From the NCBI GenBank assembly GCA_030278955.1, contig JAOANR010000004.1, positions 51,835,459 through 51,899,458 of the forward strand: a stretch of DNA of 64,000 bases, given 5' to 3'. The DNA comes from Hygrophila difformis. Lineage: Eukaryota; Streptophyta; Magnoliopsida; Lamiales; Acanthaceae. The stretch's first letter is position 1, and each line of letters opens with the position of its first letter. The notes beneath the pieces were generated by a model. The model searched no databases. It saw only the letters and a list, made by a program, of their open reading frames with translations, and was not told the origin of the DNA. This document shows positions 21,693-32,520 of this stretch, one piece after another. The position numbers and the translations under genes are program-made.

Positions 21693-24664
21693 CTATTGAA
21701 ACATCTTGGCATATGCTTTTCTCTCCTGCTCCCGTCTATCAGCAATCTATTTCCAGGAAGCAAAGTAATGGATAAATGTACAAAGAAGGGAAAATATAGA
21801 TAATAGAGATGTGCTAGCTGTTTTCGCAAGGGTAGGGCAAAATATGTATGTCTATAAACATGGGTGTAAAAACTCGGACATTCTATTAGTACCTTTTTCT
21901 TGGAGGCAGCAAGTTCTTTTTTTATTGCCCCTGTTGCAGAACACAAAATTTCAGCCATGAAGGAGGTCCAGAAGTCATGTTTACTATAATTATTGGCAAC
22001 TTGCCTGTAAATGGCCATTCATAAAGAATAAAACCCGATACGCAACAAAGCAGGGAGAACTAGAATGTATTCACATTTGTTCTAGGGACTAACTTGAGCA
22101 CCCGGAGATGTTCACTTTTTCTATATGGGGGTGGGGGTGTTACAGAGGAAACAAGAAATATACAAAAATTATTTTGAATAGATGTGAAAGGGATAATTTG
22201 TTACAAACCATCATTTGGTTCCAATTCCAGTGCTTTCTTGAAACTCTCAACAGCAGCATCTATATCATGTAGAGCCATGTGTGCCTGGTTATTCAAAAAG
22301 TGCTATCAGTATGCAGTAATACCAATGTTGAAATAGCTCCAAGTTTGTTAAGGTGTTCCAAAAGAATGATATATGATGTTGAGAAAGGAGATAAAGGAAT
22401 CTGCAACAGAAGAGCACGAATAACTGTTGTTGTTACCATCATTTAACCGTAGAACAAATCATCCTAAGTATCTCGCACATTCACATTATATGTACGTTAA
22501 GCAAATTTACCATTTTTTTAGGGGTGCACTGGGGTGGGGGGTGCGTGTTCTATGACTGAACACAAAACACAAAAGCACATGTATTTCAAGATGAAGGCAC
22601 TAAAAATGAAACCGGAAGAATATGAGATGATAGGAAAACCTGGAAAATTTTGACTAGGAAGTAGGAAGAAGACAATAAAACCCATGCATTCATTTTAAAA
22701 ATAAATAAAACAAATAAACACCTGAGAGAGGGAGTGAGGGGAGGGGGTATGCAGACTGATCAAATTTGATTGCTTGGAGAAAACAATAATGCAGAGGTAC
22801 TAGAGACGTCATAATTGCTTCCAGTACTTTTTATTATGGTTTATGGAAAGAAGAAAACTAAGAAAGAAAGTATACCTGGCCCTGGCGGAACAATGCTTTT
22901 GCATTGTTTTCACCATCACGCATTGCAAAGTCTGCATCCAGAAGTGCTCCCTTTAAGTCTCCAAGTTTCAGCTTTGAGGCCTATAGAAAGATGGCAATAC
23001 CGCAATATATTATAAAGTTGGCTCTACATTATATAAGGATCATATGTTTGAACAGAGCAGACATGGTAAGAGCAGACATGGTATGTAATTACTGGTGCAT
23101 GTTGGGAAGAGTATGCCACAATGGCCACAAATTAAAAAGAAACTGATATCGTGTTATTTCATAATTGACAAAAGACAAAATACTCAAATGAAAATCCCAA
23201 TTATCGATAGTTCGTGCAATTTATCTATTTGAAAATCTAACATACTCAAGATGTTTAAAATCATGTAAGAATTTATCATAGAGGCATTGGGGATCAAAAA
23301 CAAGAACTTACAGAACTGTTGGTAAATATCTGCGCCTTGATCTTTCTCAAATATGAACTCTTATCTGCTACAAAATATAAGAAAACACCCCAGGTCATTA
23401 AGTTAAATCTGATGCATATATTAGTAATTTAGTTATATGTGGAATATATTGAAAATATTCTGAAACCTTCATCAATGCCATCCTTTTCCCAGCACACATC
23501 AACATATCGCAGAGCCTTCCGATACTTCCGAAGAGCCATCTTATAGTCTTGTTTCTGCAGACATAAGAAGATAGATATAACCAGAAATCAGAATAGCTAC
23601 AGAACATAGATCAGGCTGGCCTGTCAAAAATTTGGAGATAAGGTTTGATAAACCTTCATGGACACTGATTCTTCTTTTGGCATAGTTATTACCTTAAAAC
23701 TTTCATTTCCATATCCTTTAATTTTTTCCACAGCTGCAATCCACCAGGAGAGTTCTTCCGAAGTGTCATCAAGATCAGTTGGCCAATCTGGGTACGAGTC
23801 GCCATCTTTAAAGAAGTTTGCTGTCCCATCATCTGCCCCCTCTGGAATTTCTCCACAATCGGATATGGTAACATCAACAGTGGGATAATCATTTTCACCC
23901 GTAGTCAAATGTTCAATGGAGCGTACAACGCCCATGCCTTTGATAACCTTCCCAAATACAACATGCTTTCCATCCAAATGCGATGTTCGAGTTGTGGTGA
24001 TGAAAAACTGGGAGCCATTAGTATTGGGTCCAGAATTCGCCATGGACAACATCCCTTTCCTTTCATGTTTTAATTCAAAATTTTCATCTTCAAATTTCAG
24101 CCCATAAATGGACTCCCCACCAGTCCCATCACCAGCAGAAATGTCACCCCCTTGAATCATAAAACTTTTAATGACACGATGGAAACGGGATCCCTAAAAT
24201 CAATGCAGAATTACCATAAGAAACCATCCTTACAAATAAGAAACCATCCTTACAAATAAGAAAGGGACTGAAGTTATGAGTTATGGTAAACAATCCAAAC
24301 TCATGACATACAAGCAGAGGGAACAGCAATTAACCATTTGACCTAAACATATCACCCACTTCACATTTTCTAGTCTTCAATTGGATTCAACTAAGAAACA
24401 AAAAGCCTACAATTGGATTCAATCACCAACATGTTTAGTTCATAAAATCAAGCACATTTGGGTAAGTGAAAGCATAAATGGATAATATAAGACCTTATAG
24501 TGCAGAGGAACACCAGTGTTGGGGCCAATGCCCTTCTCACCAGTGCAAAGAGCCCTGAAATTCTCGGCGGTTTTGGGGACTACATCATTGTATAGCTCAA
24601 TCACAATTCTCCCTTCCAGCTCATCTGCAATGCTGATGTCGAGAAAGCAGCGAGGTCTAGCCAT
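21693..24664 (-). CDS. CYP40: Cyclophilin-40 peptidyl-prolyl isomerase (SQUINT type)
   Basis: Eight exons give 362 residues: 24494-24664, 23693-24193, 23467-23554, 23312-23367, 22876-22980, 22209-22284, 21893-21930 and 21693-21746; all junctions are GT-AG and in phase. Residues 1 to about 175 form a cyclophilin domain. Catalytic-site signatures are [17 protein letters not shown] and [27 protein letters not shown] has His where cyclophilin A has the cyclosporin-contacting Trp, as in CYP40s. The C-terminal half has TPR motifs ([60 protein letters not shown]) that in this family hold HSP90. In Arabidopsis SQN promotes AGO1 loading and miRNA function. Length matches the family (about 361). Confidence 0.96.
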
Positions 24665-25094
24665 GGCCGTCTCGTCTTCCTTGGCAAATACTAGTAGACA
24701 GTGAGGAGGGCGGGGCAGTTGTTAGTTGTAACAAGTGTCGGAGAATGTACAGTTGAGTTGAGTATTAATGCGAGGCAGGGAAGGGTCTAGAAGGAGAAAA
24801 TAAAAACCCTAATAAATCAGCGGGTGCAGTAGGAGGACAGGAGACAGGAGCAGGAGTATAATAATATTGCTGTTTGGAAGAAGCTCTTTGAGGTTGGAGC
24901 TCAATTTCAATTTCAATCCCCAATAAGCAATACGTATTTAAATATCTAGAGATTTATGAAATGCTGGCCCATATGCTAAAGTGCGCCAAGAAACTCCCTT
25001 TCTTTAGGATAATTTCAGTTTAGTCCTCTACACCATTTAACGTTCAGCTCAATTTATACTACTACTTGATTAATGATGTAATTTACAAAGTAGG
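24665..25094. other. CYP40 upstream region
   Basis: Promoter and 5' leader of CYP40 (minus strand), ending at the target duplication of the MULE-type MITE. No further gene. Confidence 0.5.
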
Positions 25095-25104
25095 GCGATA
25101 ATCT

Positions 25105-25966
25105 GGAAAAATGGCCAATATAGTTTTTTTTTTTAACAAAAAAGCCAAATCAGTCATTTTTTTATTTTTTTACCCAATTGGTCCGCTACATGTACTAATT
25201 ACGTCTCAATCGGTCCTCCACCCACTAATTATGCCATAATTACATATTTTTTGCCAAATCAGTCATTTTTTTCAAAAATTTAAATTGGTCCGTTATTAAT
25301 TTTTGCACCATTTCATGCAGTCTAATGCACATTTCAAACCACTAATAAATCAAATTTGATATACGTAAAAATTCTAAAATTTCGATATTTACTATAAACT
25401 AAACGACGAGACGAATCTAACAAGATTCTACTTGGCTCAAATTATTTTATATATCTAGGTATGTCTCGTCGTGTTAATAAATAAAATTTGATATACGTAA
25501 AAATTCTAAAATTTTGATATTTATAAACTATACGACGAGACGAATCTAACAAGATCCTACTTGGCTCATTTTAACTTGTATACCTAGGTCCGTTATTAAC
25601 ACGACGAGACGGACCTAGATATACAAATTAAAATGAGCCAAGCAGGATCTTGTTAGATTCGTCTCGTCGTTTAGTTTATAGTAAATATCAAAATTTTATA
25701 ATTTTTACTTATATCGAATTTGAGTTATTAATGGTTTTAAATGTGCATTGGACTGCATGAAAGGGGATAAAAATTAATAACGGACCAATTTAGATTTTTG
25801 AAAAAAAAGGACTGATTTGGCTTAAAATGTATAATTAGGGTATAATTAGTGGGTGAAGGACCGATTGGGACGTAATTAGTATATGTAGCGGACCAATTGG
25901 GCCAAAAAATAAAAAATGACTGATTTGACTTTTTTGTAAAAAAAGGGACTATATTGGCCTTTTTCC
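25105..25966. mobile_element. MULE-type foldback MITE, 862 bp
   Basis: Flanked by a perfect 10-bp direct repeat GCGATAATCT (25095-25104 and 25967-25976). Ends: GGAAAAATGGCCAATATAG, and the right end reversed GGAAAAAGGCCAATATAG. The inverted similarity extends inward over 170 bp or more (ccaattggtccgctacatgt against its complement near 25888). A 9-10-bp duplication with long inverted ends fits non-autonomous Mutator-like elements. The interior (about 25330-25765) holds three related copies, two inverted, of a roughly 120-bp core that also occurs in the Stowaway-like MITEs of this window. No coding sequence. Confidence 0.88.
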
Positions 25967-25991
25967 GCGATAATCTATACAACTTAAAAAT

Positions 25992-27003
25992 TGTTGAGTT
26001 TAGTGTTTTGTGGGAAGTTCAAAATCGATGATTGAACCTAGGTAGTTAGAACCTCATCTGTTGCATCGTTTGTCCTGCGTGACCCATGGAGTGAAAGATT
26101 GCTGAGATCAAGATTGGAATTGGGTCCAACGGCTTTTTTCTGATGAGAGTAGGTATAGCTAACAATTCTTGCAGGGATTGTCTCTCTACTTAGAAAAGAG
26201 TTGTTACTCACAACTCAAATCTTCCCAACGGCTATTTCCCAAAATGGAAAAATTATTCAAATCCTGTTGAGTAATTTTTTATTTAAGAAGGAGTCTTTCA
26301 AGTGAGAAGATTTAGAGATTCATTATTCATCCATTGAAGAAAACTTAAAGGCTCTCTCAAGTAATATGGTTGCAAATCTATCTCTCTATCGATCAACAGC
26401 CATGTGTACGCTGAAATTGCTTTTCTGCTGTGAGATCGAGAAGCCTTGGACACGCCATTGTTGTATCCGTGTCTAGAACTTCGTAAGTGTTTCCGCAAGA
26501 GGCATTTAAGGAGTGAGTCCAAGGCTTGACCAGGAAGTTGAACTTCAAAGCTTTATTCTTCTCAAACTTCGGAGGAAGTGTTTCACAGGTTGCTACAAGT
26601 GGAGCTCAAGCCAGGCAGCTTTGAGGGTTGAAGTAGAAGGGGATTTCTACACCAAAGGCTGGAGGTTTTTGGTCACTACAACTTTCCACTTGGAGTTCGG
26701 AGTGAAGACACTCTACATATTTTGCTATTGTGTGTGGTTGTTTGCCATTGATTGACACATAGTAAAATATTCTCATGGATTGGTATCCCCCAGACGTAGG
26801 CCAAAGGCCGAACTGGGTCATCAACTTGTTGTGCCTCATTTATTCTTTATTCGTTTTTTGTTTCAAACTTAAGTTATTTTGTTGTGCATGTTCTATGTTT
26901 TACACTGGTTTGTTTGATTAGTGTGTTCACTGTGATGGATTGAACTTGGTTCGTTGAACCACTAGCATAAAGAATATAGCTTGCGTATGCTGGTAACCTA
27001 ACA
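25992..27003 (+). mobile_element. Solo LTR of a SIRE-type copia element
   Basis: Starts TGTTGAGTTTAG, ends GGTAACCTAACA, about 1012 bp, and aligns in opposite orientation with the 949-bp LTRs at 39682 and 49110. A shared landmark is ggattggtatcccccagacg followed by taggcc-aaggccgaactggg. It is flanked by AAAAAT on both sides (25986-25991, 27004-27009). No internal sequence is present, so it is the product of LTR-LTR recombination. It is much more diverged than the two LTRs of the full element. ORFs within it (26298, 26513, 26606) are not genes. Confidence 0.85.
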
Positions 27004-27009
27004 AAAAAT

Positions 27010-27743
27010 GTCATTGGTGGTAACAAACCACTAAGTTACCTCAAAAGAATTACCTAGCTAATAGTACTCGTATAAGTTTTGGGAGAATAAATTAATATTT
27101 CGGTCGTTCATGTTAAGAGTGCGCGATTTATTCTATAAAATTTTACTAATTATAAATTCATTGTGCTAACTTTCTTTCTTTTTAAAGGAAAAAAGAGGGT
27201 AATATTTTAAAGAGAAAAGGAGATCCTAATAATATTTTAATACATGCATGTCACTAGTGTTAAAAAAACATCACGTCTTATCCTTGTTTGAATAATAGAT
27301 GGTCAAGCACTGCCTGATGTATGCATATTGGGGAGGATACATACCACTATATGAAATTCCTAATCTTAAAATAACGTAATTGAAACCTTGTAGTATCTAA
27401 TAACTCTGCCTAATGTTGAAAAGGAGACAAGCTGCTTGTCTTTTAGGCAGCCATACATATATGGAGCAAGCTCAAAAGATAATAAAATAAAACTATACAG
27501 TTCCAATAATAATACTAATAGTTATAATTACACCTTATGATGACTCCATCAACTTTACATTCCAATCAACAAACATATTTGATCTTGAAAAAGCTGTGTA
27601 CCAAAACAAGAAGGAACTAGGAAGCATGACAACAACATTAACACGACATCACAAATTCCCCAAAATCAATGAACAAAACAAACTATATACATGTCTCACA
27701 AAACTGTGTCCCTCATATGTGCCTACAATTAAACACCATCATC
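27010..27743. other. Intergenic, downstream of LARP6
   Basis: AT-rich with no gene or recognised repeat; the last 150-200 bp are probably the LARP6 3' UTR. Confidence 0.5.
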
Positions 27744-29959
27744 TTAACTGGACCGCACTTGGATCGTCAGTGGCTTCCCCCTGCCCATGGTGAATCCCCT
27801 GGTTCCATCCGGCATCCGGGGGCCTTTCACAGGCTGCCCTGGGCAGGATGTCATTGACTGTGAGGATGGAGTAGGCAGGCTGCGCGCAGTCTGTAGCTGG
27901 GGGCGGTGTTTGGGTTTATTGCGGTTTCTTGACCAACTTCGCCTCAGTGCTGGAGGATTCTCATCAGCCTACAACATATGCATATTTAAGTGGTCATATC
28001 ATGTACAGATTTAAAATAAGGACCTTTTCTTTTTTCCTTTCTTATAAAGACTGCTTACGTCGTATGTTTCCGCGCTGTTAACCCTAGATGTCTCCTCATG
28101 CAACTGGTGAGTTGATCCTTCATCATCCTCAGAATCTGACTTCTTGTTCTTTGCTGCAGACTTAGTCTGTAAACCAGCCATGGTTAACCAACATTAAAGG
28201 TGTTTCATAAAGAATGGAGCAAGGTGGTGAAGCAAATGGTTGGTTGAGTGGAGTGTTCCAAATTCCAATCACATACCGGTTGCTTTAGCATAACCCTCAC
28301 TCGCATGCCTTTCCTCCAATTCCTTTCATCATTTAACTTCTCAGCCTAAACAGGTCAATAATGTTAGAAACAAAAAAATAAAGCCACACTCTTCAGAAAA
28401 GAAAAAGAGGCTATATTTATTTAAAGGCTTGGAAGCAAAAACGGACCGCCTTCTCTGCTGTTTCAGGGTTCTCATATTCAACCAAAGCATGAAGCTTCAA
28501 AGAAAGTCCAAGTGACAAATCAATCAAGCAATTGGTCAATCATTCAATGGTATTCTTGTGATCAGAGGATCATTGACGAAGACCAAAACGAGAATCAGAT
28601 ACCTTATTGCTGACAACAACATCACCTTTAGAGCCACGAGATGAACTGTGGTCTAGTGGCTGGCATATTCTGATTGCCTTGACTCTGTATATTAAAACTC
28701 AGTAAATGTATAAGAATTAGCACATAAAGATGAACCGAATGAAGTTTATTTGAATTTTTCCCACCTTCCAACTACATTAAACATTTTCTCAATTTTCTGG
28801 TGGGAGTGATCGTTGGGTAGATTCTCAGCAATCACAGTTCTCAACTGTACACGGTACCAGGAACACATTGATCACAACCAATATCAGGAATTTTTATCAT
28901 TGTGTTTGTACTTCAGTGTGTATGTCTGTGTGCATAAATATATACCTGCAGTTCCTCCTTTTCTTTCTCTGTGAAGGGTTGTTTGCGCCTCACCTTCTTT
29001 CCATCGTTGTTTACAACCTGAAAGCAGAGATCAGAGATCAAGAAAAAATGGTAGTTCTATAATCGATTATCAACGAAGGTTGGTAAGAACAAACCAGTTT
29101 GGTAGAGGAGCGGAGGGCTTGTGCCACCTGTTGATGGCATATGTTGAGGGATTTTAGTTTCTTCAAAGTCGTGACAAAATTAATAGAAACTGCATGGAAA
29201 GGCATAGAACAATATATGAGTCAATGCATGGGGAATATAATATACTCCATATATTTATACATATATATATATAAAGAACATAATTGCAATTCTTACCAAA
29301 GCCTTCGGGATCTTTATTCACATGTTTCACAAGTGTTTCGTTCGCTAGCAAGCTCATGTCGCTAAACATGTATTCTGCCTATCATACATTTAATTTAGCC
29401 AGAGAGTAAAATACTACTACTATCTTAGATTTCTCAAAATGTATGTATTGAATATCGAGTTCATGTAAAGCCTAATGGCTAATACATAAAGCATGATATT
29501 GGTTTCTCAATGAATGAAAAATCACGATTAAACCTGTTTGATTATCTTTGCCCTAATTTCATCAGTGAGGATAATTTCCTTCGCCTGATTCTGCTGCTGT
29601 TGCTGTTGCGGGCAAGGTGGAGACGGCGCCGGAGACGATGAAGTTTGTGTCGTCTCGGCGTTGACGGCGGGCTTTGACTGCACCACCGGAATCGCTATCT
29701 CCTGATCGGAGACGTACATCCAACTCCCTGCCGTGACCGTGGTCCCATCTACATACTGAAAACACGGGTAAAAATATCCCGCAATCGGAACCTGCACGGG
29801 CGATTTAGCCAACGCCGGCACGTACTCCGGCGCCGACGCGTTGAACCTAAACGAACTTCCTTCTGCGGCGGCGCTGCTCCTGCTCCTATCCCTAATCCGA
29901 TTCTCGTTCTGGGGGTCCTCTTTGGTATCGAGTTCCCTCTCATAACTCAGCTGCGCCAT
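27744..29959 (-). CDS. LARP6: La-related protein 6 (LARP6B/C type), RNA-binding
   Basis: Ten exons give 428 residues: 29534-29959, 29297-29378, 29095-29189, 28946-29017, 28765-28844, 28603-28684, 28447-28494, 28277-28345, 28059-28166 and 27744-27968; all GT-AG and in phase. Near residues 36-48 is a PAM2-like motif (FRFNASAPEYVPA) for binding poly(A)-binding protein. The La motif spans about 129-220 (ILTDEIRAKIIKQ, AEYMFSDMSLLANETLVKHV, KKLKSLN, ALRSSTKL). An RRM-like region follows (LRTVIAENLPNDHSHQKIE ... VKAIRIC ... LHALVEYENPETAEKA). An acidic linker leads to a C-terminal SUZ-C-like motif at 403-413 (GPRMPDGTRGF). PAM2 plus La module plus SUZ-C is the plant LARP6B/6C layout; such proteins bind mRNA and act in its translation, storage or transport. 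Which paralogue is not decidable. A poly-Gln tract (QQQQQQ) is in exon 1. Confidence 0.94.
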
Positions 29960-30655
29960 TTGATTTTTGGGTCTTTGTGCAACTTCCCGTCACACAAACA
30001 ATAAATGATTCCGGGGAAAAACAGAAAAAAAATATATCTAATATATACACTGGAAATCAAAGGCCGCCCTCGCCCTGATGTGGCTTAATCGTTGCTGAAT
30101 AAATACTGGAATTCGTGTGGAGTGGAATTGCGATCGATCCTTTATCCTGGAATGTGGAGGCGATGTTTGAAGTGGTATATACAAAGCAATGGCGGGAGGA
30201 ATTCAGGGGAGGGAAGGGCGGTTTGCCCTCCATTGTAGATTGCCTGCTGCTGGTGATTCCATGTTTTGCTGTAGCTTATGATTGGGCCGCAGAGTTGGGC
30301 TCAATTTGGGTGGGCCACAGTTTATGGTTGTGGGCCATTGCAACCATGGATGGTTTATTTAGCCTGAACAGTACTAAAAGTATTAACGATTCACCCCAAG
30401 TAGACAGCTAGTGCATAATTGCATATAATGTGCATTACGTAATTTAAAAATTACTAGTACTAAAGAGTATTTTACGTTCGCATACTAATAATGCAGATGA
30501 AAAAAATCATAATCTGCAAGTAGCGAATACAAACCCATTAGTATTAATGAATAAAAAATAAAAAACCCTTCAAGTACTTAATTAAAAGAAAATTATTAGA
30601 ATAATTTATATGTGAATCGTGTAATTTAAAAAACACATTTTGCCACCACAACAGC
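29960..30655. other. LARP6 upstream region
   Basis: Promoter side of LARP6 on the minus strand. The ORF at 30115-30411 has no recognisable domain and lies where promoter sequence is expected, so I do not call it. Confidence 0.5.
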
Positions 30656-30667
30656 AGTAGTGGATTT

Positions 30668-30751
30668 TTTTTAATCCCGTGCCATACAAATTAGAAAGAA
30701 ATAAATGGAGGGATAGGGGTCGGGTGGGGATTCAAACTCTTACCCAACGGT
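30668..30751 (-). mobile_element. 5'-truncated tRNA-derived SINE, 84 bp
   Basis: Flanked by AGTAGTGGATTT at 30656-30667 and 30752-30763. Poly-T on the left is the poly-A tail of a minus-strand insertion. The stretch ggagggataggggtcgggtg followed by gggat is shared with the SINE at 35428-35607. Confidence 0.8.
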
Positions 30752-30816
30752 AGTAGTGGATTTGAAATGCACTATAAGAAACAAACATACAATCTAGGGA
30801 TAATACAATGGGAATT

Positions 30817-30910
30817 TTTTTTTTGGGGACAAGTTAATTGATTCAATCATAGCTGTGGTACAGCAATACAAAGAGAGCTGATTCCCAAATGAGCAGCCTC
30901 AAAAAACAGC
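30817..30910 (-). mobile_element. Short retroposon with poly-A tail, 94 bp
   Basis: Perfect 15-bp duplication AATACAATGGGAATT at 30802-30816 and 30911-30925. Starts with a T run (tail of a minus-strand insert). The body does not match the tRNA-type SINE at 35428 and is of unknown origin. Confidence 0.75.
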
Positions 30911-31689
30911 AATACAATGGGAATTAACAAAGTGGGATTTTATTTATACTAGATTTTTTTACCCGCGCTTTGCGGGCGTTGTTTTTTCTTTATTTTTCCC
31001 CTAATGAAATCAAGTATTTGTGGTCTTATTATTATTTGTGTATAAAGTTTGCTTTACTTTAAATTCATAACATATGCATAGGAAACCATAAGAATCTGTA
31101 TCAATCTGATCATAAAACATGCAACAAAATAAATAATCAGTTCATTACATCGACAAAATACTAAGAACAATTGGAAAAAAGATAACCTTTAACAATTCAA
31201 AATCTGAATTATTTCAAAACTATGTATGACTACCTACCACAAATCTTTATGTATAATTTACACTAAAATACTTCTTATATCCGTTTAGAGTACAAAATTT
31301 ATAAAATTTGTATAACAATTTACTCCGACTTTCATATACATTTTCATTTTATATCGAAATAGTTAACAATGAAGGATATTATGTTTAATAATTAAACTAT
31401 GATGTGTTATTTTTTCATTTTCTTTATTTTTTATTAAAAAATGATGTAGAATTTGTTTAGAATGATATGAATTTTTTTTAGGTGATGAATTAATTTATAT
31501 TAATCAATATTTTAGAATCAATGTACTAATTACACCATAAATAAAGTTTTTCAAATTTCTTTTGAAATAATGAATTGACGCTAAAAAATAAAATAGTCCG
31601 TACAAACTAAAAAATATTTAGAATTTATATATTTAGGTACTTATAGATAATTAAATATATTAAAATACTAATAACATTATATGTTTGTT

Positions 31690-32520
31690 ATAATACTTAG
31701 TTTTTCTTTATATTATTTTGTTTATCAAACTTATATTTATGAGACTCAGTTTTAAAATTAGACATGATATAAAAAAAAAACTCATGACAAAAATTTGATT
31801 AAATTTTTATATAATTGATTAAAATTTATAAATCTAATTATTTCATATATATTTAAATGAAATATTTATATTAAAGATATATTATCATTAATTAATAATG
31901 TTTGAAATCTATGATGTTAATTGTTAAATTCCTTATATTTATATAAGATTATATTTTAATTAGTTACATATTTTAAAATTATTTAAATTTATTTAATAAT
32001 ATTATTATATGTCAATCTTTATTAAATATTATTATATATACAATCAAATAATTTATATAATATAGTTTTATATTTCTTAATATTTGAAATGATAAGTATA
32101 TTTACTATAATTAAAAAACACATACTTACATTTTCTTTTATATTTTTTAGTTTATCAAAATTGTATTTGTGAGATTAAATTTTTAAAATAAGTCTTGTAC
32201 AGACATGAGAATTAAAATTTCATTAAATTTTTATAGTTCACTAAATTTTTTAATTTGATTATTCAATATATATTTTTAATGAAGTTATTTTTATTTAAAA
32301 TACGGTTATTATATTCCTTATGTTGATATAGGATTATACTTGTAGACATAAAGTTAACCTAAATTAAATTTATCTAATAATATTCTAATAATATTTATTA
32401 AAATATATATATACAAACAAATAATTTATATTATATAGTTTCAATCAATTTATATATTTTAAGTGTAATAAAATTTTTATATCTTTTTAAAATATATATG
32501 GAGATTTTCTCAAGATTGTA
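31690..32520. repeat. Two diverged tandem copies of a roughly 400-bp unit inside the Helitron
   Basis: The units at about 31690-32130 and 32140-32520 share, in the same order, a tttatcaaa opening, tgagactcagttttaaa-like, ttaatttgattattcaatat-like and gttgatataggattatact-like phrases. The second unit is also repeated, much more closely, at 34672-35046. Confidence 0.7.

Noticed and set aside
30115..30411. 98-codon ORF upstream of LARP6
   Set aside because: No domain or homology recognised; lies in the promoter region.
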